A DNA stretch of 64,000 bases from Thamnocephalis sphaerospora (taxonomy: Eukaryota > Zoopagomycota > Zoopagomycetes > Zoopagales > Sigmoideomycetaceae). The stretch spans positions 1 through 64,000 of the forward strand of contig KZ992424.1 in the NCBI GenBank assembly GCA_003614735.1, given 5' to 3'. Of this stretch, positions 30,624 through 41,556 are shown one piece after another. The position numbers and the translations under genes were made by a program. How positions within the stretch are numbered: position 1 is the stretch's first letter; every line of letters begins with the position of its first letter. The notes beneath the pieces were generated by a model. It made no database searches. It was not told where the DNA came from and saw nothing but the letters and a program-made list of their open reading frames with translations.

Positions 30624-32739
30624 ATGTCTGACTCACGCTTTAACCGGGTAAGCATCGACGGACCTGTTGCTGCATGCAGCCAACTCACATCCACCCATAC
30701 ACCCCTATAGCTCAATGACAGGGAGCTGCTTCACACCCAAGCGTTTATCGACGGCGCATGGACGGAAGCGAGCGATAATGCCAAGTTCTCGGTGATTGGT
30801 AAGCGTTGGCTTGCTGTGATGTTCACCAGCAAGCCGTATCTGACGCCATCAACCAGACCCTTCAACCAGCAAGGAAATCGGCACTGTACCAGACATGGAC
30901 GCCGAGGATACTCGCAGGGCCATTGCTGCGGCACATCAAGCGTTTGGAACGTGGCGGAAGGCAACGACAGTGGTTAGACATGCGAGCAACACCGTCGCGC
31001 CAAGTACCATTTGCGCTAATCAAAACGCTTGCTTACGCAACTGCTAATACACTCGTTGTCAGCAACGCAACAGTGTTTTGAGCAAACTTTCCAAGCTGCT
31101 CGCCGAGCATAAAGAAGATCTGGCAACCATCAACACGCTGGAGAGTGGAAAGGTAAACGACGAGTGCACATGTTATTATACTTTATCCGCTAACGCAGAT
31201 GCTCGACTAGCTATTCCAAGAGGTACTGAATGATATCTGTGGTGTAGCAACAGCGGTAGCAACATGCCAATTACCTGTCAGCTAACGTATGCACCTGTAG
31301 GCAATCGGCGAAGTGGAGTATGCGCAAAGCTTTGGCGACTGGTTTGCTGAAGAAGCCAAGCGCATCTACGGCGACGTGATCCAAGCATCGAGCCCCGAAC
31401 AGCGCTACATGGTAATCAGGCAGCCAGTAGGCGTATGCGGCGTCATCACTCCGTGGAGTACGTATACACCAAGACGCATATTTTGCAAGGGTAGCACGTT
31501 CACCGCTGTGTCCTCTTAGACTTTCCGCTCGTTTTAGTGGTGTGCAAGGTTAGCGCGGCGTTGGCAGCAGGTAAGCTGAGCTTTGTCGTTTGAGCCCGGC
31601 AACAGCGGTAATTGACACTGTACATAGGATGCACGGTGGTGATTAAGCCAGCACCGGAGACTCCGTACACCGCACTTGCTTTGGCCGAGCTGGCTATTCG
31701 CGCCGGTGTGCCCAAAGGCGTCATCAACGTTATCACCACAAGCAAGCACATTAAGGAAGTTGGCCAGGAGCTGTGCACCAACAGCCTCGTCCGCAAGATA
31801 GCCTTTACCGGATCAATCAACACCGGCAAGCATATCATGCAGCAGTGTGCAACGGGTGTCAAGCGCGTCCTACTTGAACTTGGCGGCAATGCACCGTTCA
31901 TCGTATTTGGTAGGAGCGCCTATTGCTTGATGTGTACTTGCGGCTGGCTCGTAGCTAATCCTTTGGCGGGCTGCTTTTCTGTCTCCCTTAGACGATGCTG
32001 ACATTGAGGCGGCAGTAGAAGGTTAGCACCTAGCGTGGTGGCGCAGGGTAAACACGAGCTCACTGCGCTGTTGTTTGCTCGCTGTTGCACAGGTCTGATC
32101 GGAAACAAGCTACACAATGCTGGCCAAGTGTGCGTTGCACCCAACCGTATCTACGTGCAGTCTGGCATTCATGAGAAATTCTCTCAGTTTCTAGTCCATC
32201 GTTTAAAGTGCCTGCGTATGGGCAACGGGTTTGATGACGAGGTGCAGATTGGCCCGATGATTAGCGAGCACGCACGTCGCAAGGTGCTTGGCCAAATCGA
32301 AGACGCTGTGAAGCGAGGCGGACGAGTGTTGCTGGACGGTCGCCAGAAGGAGGTGGATGACCCATCCTACGCCGACGGCTTCTTCCTTTTTCCCACGGTG
32401 ATATCCGAGATTTCTGCGGACGCACTGGTCAACAGGGAGGAAACATTTGGACCGCTCCTGGCTATAAACGTCTTTAGCACCGAAGAGGAAGCTATCGCAC
32501 TAGCCAACAACACCAACGCTGGTCTGGCTGCCTACCTGTATACGAACAACGTCAATCGGATTTTCCGTATGTCGGAAGCCATCGAAGCTGGTGCGGTCAA
32601 TGTCAACGGCGGCATGGCATTGGATGCAGCAACACCGATGAACGGCGTAAAGGAATCCGGCATTGGCGTCGAAGGCTCAAAGTACGGTGTGGAGGAGTAC
32701 ATGAACAAAAAGCTGATTGCCATTGGTATTGAAAACTAG
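30624..32739 (+). CDS. NAD(P)-dependent aldehyde dehydrogenase, succinate-semialdehyde type
   Basis: About nine exons. Exon 1 is short (MSDSRFNR). Then [65 protein letters not shown] (cofactor site, split by an intron inside the Asn codon), [70 protein letters not shown] with the catalytic Cys, [51 protein letters not shown] and the C-terminal block are typical of succinate-semialdehyde dehydrogenases of the GABA shunt. Ends IGIEN. Exact substrate is inferred from motif resemblance. Confidence 0.92.
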
Positions 32740-32897
32740 GTTTTCCGCCACGACGGCGTTCTCCATTTTCAAATAAAGCCAACATCGCTTTCCCACCCAC
32801 CATCGCCAACGACGGCATTTGTTTTAAGGTTCAGAAATGCATTATAGCATACACTGAGAGATACACGGGAATGAGCTTTATCACACGTACACTTGCG

Positions 32898-34996
32898 CTA
32901 ATGCTTGCGCGGCCGACCACGGGGTCGTTTCTTGGGCGGTGTCTCCAAAATGGCATCAGCAGTCGGTATGTCATCCATAGTCTCCAGCACATCCGACACC
33001 AGAGATGGCGGCGATGCACCTTGCGATGACGTTTCAATGGTGTGCAGCACGCGCTCGATCTCCGCCAAGGCTTGTCGCCGTCGCGTGGCGTCTAGCGCCA
33101 TAAGTCGCACTGCCACCGGAGCCAGCTCGGGTGTTTTCTTGAACACCTCTGCCGGTGAGAGCGAGTGCTCATTCAGAATATGCCAACGCTGATCGATTTC
33201 ACGGGGAGGCAGCGCCTGCGAGAGATGGTAGAAATAGACGGCCATGATATGGCGACACGGCATCCGCGTTTGCACGGGATGGCAGCAACTACAGAGGCTG
33301 GGTGCGGAGCCAAGATCAACGGCGCATTCTTCCCGTTCATGCTCATCGCCACCGGCATCGACAACGACCCTAAACTGCGTAGCGCCATCACACAAGATCC
33401 GGTATGAGCTGCGATCTCCAAGTGCTGCCACTTGCTCCTCAATATATGTGCGGAAAGCATACGGCGTGCATACATTGCGGGCCTCTGCCAACAGCGGTAA
33501 TATCTCGGCGGGCAAATCATACATGCGCACGTCTTCTCCGTGATCTACCGGTGCTCTCCGTGCGGTTTTACACACTCGAAGGAGACTGAAGAAGCGCTTG
33601 TCAGTACTAAGCTGATCCATAAGCAAGTGGAAAAGGTCCACTGTGCGCTTCAGCGTAGCCAGTCCAAGTGTAACGTAATGCTGTGTGTAGGATGCCATCC
33701 AGCATTGCTTGTGCGGAAGCAGTTCCTTGTCTACGTAAGCCATAGATTTCGGATATGTGGTGCGTAGCTGTTGCATAAGGGTGTCCGCCTGTTGCTCGCA
33801 TGTGACTTTTCGGATCAGCGGCTGAAATGCCTCCATGAATGCATCCACCTCCTCACGTTCCGATGCTCCGCACTTTGCAAACTGTGCCTCAAGCGCACAG
33901 TGCATCGCTTCTTTCATACGCTGCTCACAATATTTGCGCTTTGCGTCGGAAAACACCAGCTCGATGGCCGCGCTCAACGCTGCATTTTGGCTATCGACGA
34001 TGAAGGTCATCACCTAAGCGTGCACGCGTGCCATAAGTTAGTCAGTTGGCGGTCGCAATCAATAGGATTCGACCCACCCTTCCACTCTCCGTCTCTTACC
34101 TTTGCATGTCCATTGGTAATAAGCATAACTTTGTGCAGCTTTTCCAGTAGCCATGTATAGTAGGACACTGCCGCTTCGTGGATTAGCGCAAAGGCGAGCG
34201 GGCATGTCAGGCCGACGGCGTTCACCATGCACACGGAAACAAGCACCATGCCAATTCGGCTAGTCTGCTCGACAATATCCACAAGAAGGGTATCTGAGGC
34301 ATCGGAAAACTCCCTCAGACTTTCCTTATAGGCCCAGAAAACGCCATGCAAAAGCTGCGACTTGTTTTCAACGGTGTCGGCATCTGGCCGCGTCGCAACA
34401 TAGCTGAAGATGCTGTCGTCGTTGGAAAGTTCGGCCAGAAATGCAGCCATGTCCGACAGCCCACGCTGCTCGCGAGCACGCATCCGCGACACGGCGTTGT
34501 AGACGTCTGGTGGATGTACAAAGTGGCTTGATTCGTCGCGAATAATCTTGACAATGTCCTTGGTGGCAACATTGGCTATCGAAAGCTCCTCAATCCGCGC
34601 AATCTCCTGGGGCAACAGTTTGCGACTTCTAGGCCTAGTGTCCAGAACACCTCGATTTTCAAGCGGATGGTTGTGTTTGGTATACATACTCGTTACACGG
34701 TAGCCAGACGGGCTATCCGGTGATGCCGACGCAGTGTCTTGCGCCTGCACTTGCACTTGAAACGGACATTTTGTTCGCTTTGTCCTTGAGCCAGGAGCAC
34801 GCGGCTTTCCCTGATGTTCACAAGCAAGCGTAAGACTGTCCTTGGTGTCTGTTCCAAGAATACTGATGTTGCGCAGCTTGACAAGGATAACCCCGTCCAA
34901 AGCAGCTAGCGCGCGAATGGAAAGTTCCGCCTCCTTCAGTGTGCTAAACACATTTTCCCTCAGGGAATCGTAGCGAGTCGACGACAGTGATTCCAT
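32898..34996 (-). CDS. FAR1/MULE transposase-derived protein with SWIM zinc finger and AT-hook
   Basis: Two exons (34996-34100, 34013-32898) joined in phase 0, about 670 residues. The N-terminal part has a FAR1-type DNA-binding region (CEHQGKPRAPGSRTKRTKCP, then TSMYTKHNHPL). The middle follows the MULE transposase core: LLVDIVEQTSRIGMVLVSVC, then FALIHEAAVSYYTWLLEKL and, across the intron, TFIVDSQNAALSAAI. The C-terminal part has a SWIM finger (CSCC-x8-CRH) and ends with an AT-hook (KKRPRGRPRKH). The frame is intact and no obvious terminal inverted repeats flank it. Either a live Mutator-like element with unseen ends or a domesticated transcription-factor-like gene. It lies 169 bp from the divergent RCC1-type gene. 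Confidence 0.82.
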
Positions 34997-35165
34997 GCGA
35001 ATGACCAGCGGCTAGTGTAGACAGTGCTGCTGCAGACGAGACGTGTTGGCCAATGTTGGCGGCGGTGGCGTTATGCCAGAAAGACAAGCAAAGAGCGACA
35101 TGGGGCAATATTTTGATCGCCTGCGCGTATAACGTAGGCATGCTACAGCGAAACCCATTTTCGCC

Positions 35166-36440
35166 ATGCCACTCTTTGCATTTGGCTCCAACGGCAACGG
35201 ACAGCTGGGCGTCGGCCACCGCGACGATTGCCACCGACCGCAGCGCTGCCGCTTTGACGAGCAAGCTGGCAGCACCTCTGCTTTGCCTCGTCAGGTGGTC
35301 GGTGGCGGTAACCACACGCTGCTGGTAGCCGACGACGGCCAACTGTTTGTAACAGGAGCCAATGACGCTGGTCAGCTAGGCACTAGCAGAATCCCAGAGG
35401 AAACAGCAGTAGATGGCGGCAAGGATACGTGTCGCGTAGTCTTTACGCCCGCGCACTGGAGCCTACCTGCGGCTGTGACGAGCGTTGCCTGCGGATGGAC
35501 CCATTCGCTTGTATTGACGGAGAACGGCATCGTCTGGTCACTTGGCGCCAACGGACATGGCCAGTGCGGCCGGAAAGACGCTGCCAATGATCCTGCACCT
35601 CAGGCGATGGACCTGCCCAGGGTAGATACCGATACCGTTATAACTGCCGCCAAAACGGTGGCGTTGTCGGCAGGCCTACGCAGCTCCTGTGTCGTCACAT
35701 TTGATGCTCGTGCCTACGCGTGTGGTTGCAATCGGGGCGGCCAGCTGGGACTGTTGCCGGCAGAAGCACCGGCTTCCTCCGCAGTCCAGGCAAGAAAACG
35801 AGACATGCGCTCCAGCGCCTCATCCATCAATGCTTTATCGCCTATACCTAGCGTCGATGCGGTGGCCGTAGCCTGTGGGCAAAGACACACTGCGTTTGTA
35901 GCTCAGGATCGACAGTCGGTCCGATGCTTTGGCGATAATCGCTGGCACCAGTTGGGACAGCCAACGGCTGCAAACGAGCTGCAGCAAGGTATGATCACCA
36001 TCGATCAGCTCAGAGAGGACGGCACGATGGACACAGCAACGCCTACCATCGTGCAAATCGGCGCGGGCTGGAGTCATACGGTTGTGCTTTCAAGTACCGG
36101 CAATGTCTACGCATGGGGACGCGGTGATCGCGGACAGTTAGGCGTACGCCTCGATAGAAATGTGCAAGCATCAGCCGATCCGATCCGCGTACCTTTGCCA
36201 GCACCTGCACGCGCTATCGCCGTTGGATCCGAACACGCCCTCGCGCTATTACACGACGGACGCTGCTACGCATGGGGCTGGAACGAGCATGGCAACTGTG
36301 GCACTGGAGACACACTGGATGTACATACGCCTGTTCTTGTGTGCGTACCGCAGGAGAAGGCTGTTGATGCTGTGGCAGTACAGCCAGCTCCCATCCGCGG
36401 TATCGGCTGCGGCTATGGCACATCGTTCTTATGGACCTAG
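35166..36440 (+). CDS. RCC1-repeat protein
   Basis: Intronless, 424 residues starting MPLFAFGSNGNGQLGVGHRD. Seven RCC1-type blades are recognisable from recurring G-x-N-x-x-G-Q-L/C-G and H-x-x-x-L/V motifs: GGGNHTLLVADDGQLF, GANDAGQLG, GWTHSLVLTENGIVWSLGA, NGHGQCG, CGCNRGGQLGLL, FGDNRWHQLG, GWSHTVVLSSTGNVYAWGRG, DRGQLGV, GSEHALALLHDGRCYAWGWN, EHGNCGTGD. Short and without a nuclear signal, it resembles yeast Ats1-like members more than the chromatin factor RCC1. Partner and role not evident from sequence. Confidence 0.88.
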   Translation: MPLFAFGSNGNGQLGVGHRDDCHRPQRCRFDEQAGSTSALPRQVVGGGNHTLLVADDGQLFVTGANDAGQLGTSRIPEETAVDGGKDTCRVVFTPAHWSLPAAVTSVACGWTHSLVLTENGIVWSLGANGHGQCGRKDAANDPAPQAMDLPRVDTDTVITAAKTVALSAGLRSSCVVTFDARAYACGCNRGGQLGLLPAEAPASSAVQARKRDMRSSASSINALSPIPSVDAVAVACGQRHTAFVAQDRQSVRCFGDNRWHQLGQPTAANELQQGMITIDQLREDGTMDTATPTIVQIGAGWSHTVVLSSTGNVYAWGRGDRGQLGVRLDRNVQASADPIRVPLPAPARAIAVGSEHALALLHDGRCYAWGWNEHGNCGTGDTLDVHTPVLVCVPQEKAVDAVAVQPAPIRGIGCGYGTSFLWT

Positions 36441-36637
36441 CGCCATGGCACAGTGTATTCGTTTAATGGCGCTATATATATCAAAAGAACAGCGCACCAT
36501 GCACAGAGTGCATAATACAAACGACGACAGCACACAAGCGAGCGTTATGTGCGTGAATAGATGCAAAGGGTATAAGCACATGATAGGATGCAACAAAACG
36601 AAAAGGGAAATGCTTACAAAGATCCACCGCATCGCGC

Positions 36638-39597
36638 TCAGTAAAAGACGTCACCGTTGACGGGTCGATAGCAAACGCGCGTTACCATATGTCGCGCCGT
36701 GCCCAGCGATGCGCCAGCCGGCTGCAGCGGCACATCGCCGTACGAGGCATCGGCGGCTGCATCGGCGGCTGCGGCATCGTTGGGCTCAATGGGCAGCACC
36801 ATTTCCCAGGTGGCGCCGGCACGGTCGGGCGTCGCAAACCGATCCACCGTCAGTGCAACCGTGCCGAGAGCCTCGTCGCGGGCCAGACGCATGGCCGCAA
36901 TCACCTGCAGCTGCACGCGGGCAGACAGCGGATCAAAGACCGGGAATATATAGTCGATATTCCAGACGGCGAGACCACCCTTTTTCCAGATAATGCGTGC
37001 GGGCCGCGTGCGCAAAGGCTGCTCACGTCTAATTCTACTGCCACTGTCCTCGGCATAGCCTATGATCAGGTATGCAGCGCGGAAAGGCGGACCGTTGAAG
37101 AAGGGCAGGCAGCCGCAAAAGGTGTCGCTATCGTAGCCGTCGCCATCGTCGCCGTCGTCGTCGCCGTCGGTCGCGCCAAAGCCGTTGATATTGCTGCCGC
37201 TATTATCATCGGCAACGGCCGAGTCTTCGATGGCGCGCTGGCTTTTGTACTCGCTCGGAAACACCGCCTGAACAATGCGCACCGACAGATACCCGACTGG
37301 CTGCGGCTTGAATGACCCTTGGCCAATGCCCCGTGTGACGGTGATTGGATAGGTAAGGCAGGTTGTTACGCGTGTCAGCGCTCGACGCCAAAGCGGCGGC
37401 TCGATGCCAGTAGCAAGCAGACGGGACATGCGGGCGGGCGGGCTAGAAAAGACACGCAGTAGAAAGTCGGCTTCTTCGCCCGGCGCAAACGTGGTCGGTA
37501 GCAGTACGTAGCGTCCGGCCTTGAGGCGAATCCGCAGCGTCACTTCGCGCGAGTTTTGATAGGATCCAGAGGCGACAACATCGCGCGGCTCCTCCAGCCG
37601 AATGCGGCGATTCTCTTCCACACGCATCAACACGAATCCAATGACAAAATTGCCCTGCATACCCGGTGGCATTTCATAGTCGGGCATGATGTGATGCGTG
37701 GCCGTTACCGTGCGCATCTCGGTGTTTCCGTTGGCCGTAGCGGCGTTGATTCGGTCCGACGCGCTGCCGCGGCCCTTTAGCCGCTTACCCTGCTGCAGCG
37801 AAATCAACATTTCCGTTTCGTCGTCGTCCACTATCACCAGGTACTGCGGATTGCCCTGTACGCTGCCATCAAAGTTGGTACAACCACCGGCCGTGCCCCG
37901 TTCGCCGCTCCAGCAGTCTTGGAAGCGACGCTGAGACCAGCGACGTCGGAAAGAAAACACCCGGGTGTTGACGCGACGACCCACTTGGATCACGTTGAAC
38001 CGCGCCAAAAAGTCCTCAAACGATATCCAAAAGATGCCCGACTGTCGGTTGGCGCGGTTACGTAGACGGACATACTGCCACCACGGTAGCTGGTGCCAGT
38101 CGACGTCCGAGTACACGGACCAGCGGCCGCGCCAGTTGGCTTCGCCCCACGGATCCATCAGCAATAGCAACCGGTGAGTGGGCCGGCCAGCGTTGCCGGG
38201 AAACAGATTGAGCGGAAATGGCACGGTGCCCGCCTCCACAGCATCCAGTACGCCGTACGAATGCTAGATTGACCAAGCGTGCGTGCGCGGTCAGTCGCCG
38301 GTTGCATAACGCTATGCGCACCTCCTTGGCAGCAGACGGCAGACACACTTACCGATGGCATAAGCCCATCCGGATCCATCATTTGCTGGCCGCCTGCCAT
38401 CGTCTGGCCCGTCCAGTGGCCGCCGGCCTGAGCGTCTTCCGGTATGATAGCACAGCTGATCAGCGCGCCGCGATCAATGTCCTTGCGTATCTGTTTCCAT
38501 CGCCCATCCACCTCGTGTTGCCATTCTTCGCGCAGCTGCAATGCAGCCGGTGTCTGCCAGCCATATTCGGTAACTGGTGCGGGCGGTATCATTGGCCAGC
38601 TCTCCACAACGGCAGACGTAAAGTCGAGCATTGCATCAGCCGCCGAACCAGAGTCCAGCGCGCTGTAAGAGCCAAGCAGTTTCGCATACGCCTTTTCCAC
38701 AAGCGACACCCAGAATTCGTCCGGATCGGTGCTGCGTGCAAACAGAAGCTGGCCCGTCAGCATGTTGTAGGGCAGCAGATCATCGACCAACACTTCAACC
38801 CAGCGCCCAAGACGGTAAAACTGGAATCGGTACACGCCTGTGTATCGCCAGGATCGATCACGCCATTGCGCGTGGGTGAGCCTTCGGTTCGCACCGCCGC
38901 CTGCGCACTGGTTCCTTACTGGGATGAAAGTGCCGCACCTTGCGGTGATTCTTGTGTCGCCAGTCCTGCCGTTTGATGAACGGCACCAGACGACGCATCA
39001 GCTCGGGCTGCTGCGCAACAAGTCCGATAGTCGTCACCAGCCAGCAGTTGCCCACCGCACTGCACCAAAGAAAGGAATGGACCAGCGGTGTAACAGACCG
39101 TGCAGATTTAGCCGCTGCACAACGCGCACAGCGCAAAGTCTGGAACCTACCCTTGAATAACGCCCGTCTGATAACAGCGCCGGCGGCAGGTGTAGAGGCG
39201 TGCTTGTCGAGTGATTTCCTAGCGCACGCAACGGCCTCGGCCGCCCTCATCAGCTACCGAGAGCAGGCATGCACGCGTGTTGTCCGCCGCCTACCCAAGG
39301 TCGTCGCCATACGATTCCTGGCAGCTGCGCAAATCGTGGCCCAAGCGAGGTGGCGTCAGGCGGAAAGAGCGGGTCTATCCAAGGTCGGTAGCGGCATCGC
39401 TGCACAGCGCGCTGCCACAGATAGTTCTGCCCGAGATACCGGTGCGGCATAAACACCGGCCGGTTCTTCATGGCAAACGATAAATGGTAGCGGCTGTATG
39501 CAAATGAGAAGCGTCGGGGGAAGAGAACGGGAACAAAGTAACGCCGGTCTGGCCTCCCTCCTACCACGTAGATACCACTGTCCAATAGGTACGCCAT
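36638..39597 (-). CDS. Calpain-family cysteine protease (N-terminus unresolved)
   Basis: Calcium-type papain-fold protease. N-terminal exon: WIDPLFPPDATSLGPRF then LPGIVWRRPW. After an intron: TGVIQGAVGNCWLVTTI with catalytic Cys (exon boundary at 39059). Exon 38837-38353: VYRFQFYRLGRWVEVLVDDL, LPYNMLTGQLLFARS, EFWVSLVEKAYAKLLGSY. The last exon from 38263 starts HSYGVLDAVEAG (catalytic His), then LLLLMDPWGEANWRGRWS, where the usual catalytic Asn of NPWG is Asp. Domain III follows (FWISFEDFLARFN, then C2-like beta strands) to the stop at 36638. The start is uncertain: the open frame reaches 39597, and protein-like pieces with a hydrophobic segment (39869-39615) and others up to about 40140 may belong to an N-terminal extension. 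Confidence 0.85.
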
Positions 39598-41556
39598 CGG
39601 CCAGTTGGTTTACCTCATGCGACAGCCATAACATGACCATCTAGTCTCCTAGAATGGCGATGAACTTGCAGCCAGTGTGCGAACGTGGCCTCGAGGGACA
39701 TGCATATCCGCTGGTCGTCATGTAATATGACCGTAGAAGGCTGGGCACTTGAGCTGAACAAGATTAGCACCATTCCAGCCACCAAGATAAAGCAAATAGA
39801 CACGAGGCCGTTTAGCGCCCTAAACGAAATGTGCCCACTGGAACATTCGCCATAGAAAGGAGCAGCCATACTGGTTGGTGCGCAGCGACAGCGTTTAAGA
39901 ATGCACGGCCACTACTGGCGCAGTACAAGCGCCAGCTGTTCCTATAGCATAGCACGGTGGCTGGCACGCAGACCACGTCGTTGGTAGGGCACGATGCATA
40001 TAGCGTCGTTGAATGCCTAGAATGTACCATCAAAGAGCCACGCGGCCATCTGGCCACCAGGTCATCTGTGCTCAGGCCTAGCTTTGTATGCACGGCAGTG
40101 GCTGCTGCGATAGACTCAAGGTCGTCGCATAACCGGCTGGACTACCGGGCCGTAACATCGCCACCAATACAGTAGCCTTCTCTGCCCTCTGCCGGCTCTA
40201 CCGAGCTCCGCTGCCGACATAGCTGGGCACGCTGCTTCACAAGGCCGCGCTTGTAGCTGCGCTTAATTCGCCAGAGCTACACATGTAGCACCGGAACTAG
40301 ACGGTCATGCACCGGCACCACTAGCTAGCACCAGCAGTACGGGCATAGCGCAAATAGCTTCCTGCTCGCAGTACAGCGTATGGTCATCACAAGACAACTA
40401 TATGCGTACGCCTTGCTCGCATCCAGCATTTCGTATCTACCAAGTCGCGTGCCAGCTACACGCGGAGTACCGTACACGTGTGGCCGACGCAAACGTGCGA
40501 TCACGACGTGTGCGCATATACCCAGCATAGCCAAAGCAACATCAATGCGCGTGGGCTCTGTCCAACAAAGCGGCAATGCGGTCGTTCATGTAGCAGCCAC
40601 AAGGTCCCCGGGACCGCCGACAGCAGCAGACCGTCGCATTACTTTGTCGCCTTGTTGCTGCTGGTTTGGATCATTCTACCGAACGGGCAAGCTGATATTG
40701 AATGCGCATAGAGCGATCGGCCACGCCTCGCCTGCATTCATGCCCACAGATCACAGTTGAGCTGCATCCTGGGAGTCAGCAAGCGCCTCTTGCAGTGGCA
40801 GCTGCATGCTCACCGCCAACTATCCGCTAAAGACGTGACACTGTGAAAATGGCTGCTTGCATACAGCATCATGAGGTTGCTAGCGTGTTATGAGCATTCG
40901 GTCAAACAGATCCACGCGGCTCTTTTTGCGCGGGTCTGTCGGCTCGGCAGTCGCCAGCAAGCTGCACTGACCGCCCGCTCGTGAGACCGCGCGTGCTCGC
41001 CTCCATGATTATTAGAATCGCGGGTCTCCGCCTGCCTGTTGTCGTTGCCTACTTTGGTGGTCCGTGACTCGCAGCTCGTAACACCCATACTTGTGTGTGT
41101 GCAGCCAAAGGAAGCGCTGCGTCGACCGTAGCACGCAAGAAGCTCTCCACCTCGTTTTCGCTCTTGTTCTCCGCGTTCCCGCCCACTTTAGCCTGCGCCC
41201 ACCTCACTCTCCTCTACCCTCTCTTACACCAGCTTTCTGCTTCCATTGCGCTTTCTAGACGCACGCTAGCCAAGCCTTTTACCACCGCACGGCTCCAGAC
41301 TGCCACGGTCACACCGCCTTTGTTGATTAGAACGGAGCCCATTGACGCATTTATTGCGCATTCCGCCCACTCATCATCTCACCGCAGGACCGCTCGCCCT
41401 TCTCGCGTCCACGTAGACACGCCATACACCGGCACCGCCGTTGGCCGTGATTACTACTGGCGTGGTTTCAATCTTGAGTGTTCATTCGACGCTTCTCTTC
41501 CGCTCTCGTCCACCTGTTTAGGCCATTCCACTCCGCCCAAACATTGGCTGCTTCCA
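39598..41556. other. Region between calpain core and transporter, possibly calpain 5' exons
   Basis: No complete gene recognised. On the minus strand 39869-39615 reads a hydrophobic helix (GLVSICFILVAGMVLILF), and about 40140-39900 reads KLGLSTDDLVARWPRGSLMV and ATVLCYRNSWRLYC. These could be upstream exons of the calpain gene. From about 41090 to 41556 the plus strand is pyrimidine-rich and open in the transporter frame but without an ATG, so it is read as 5' leader. Confidence 0.4.

Noticed and set aside
32780-35160. Terminal inverted repeats around the MULE gene
   Set aside because: I compared the flanks by eye and found no matching inverted ends; not exhaustive.
36689-37315. Long plus-strand ORFs opposite the calpain C-terminal exon
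   Set aside because: Antisense shadow of a well-supported coding exon; composition is Arg/Ala/Val-rich with no motif.
41095-41556. N-terminal 154-residue extension of the transporter frame
   Set aside because: No ATG in this part; Ser/Thr/Arg-rich and pyrimidine-rich, better read as leader. The first ATG is 41557.
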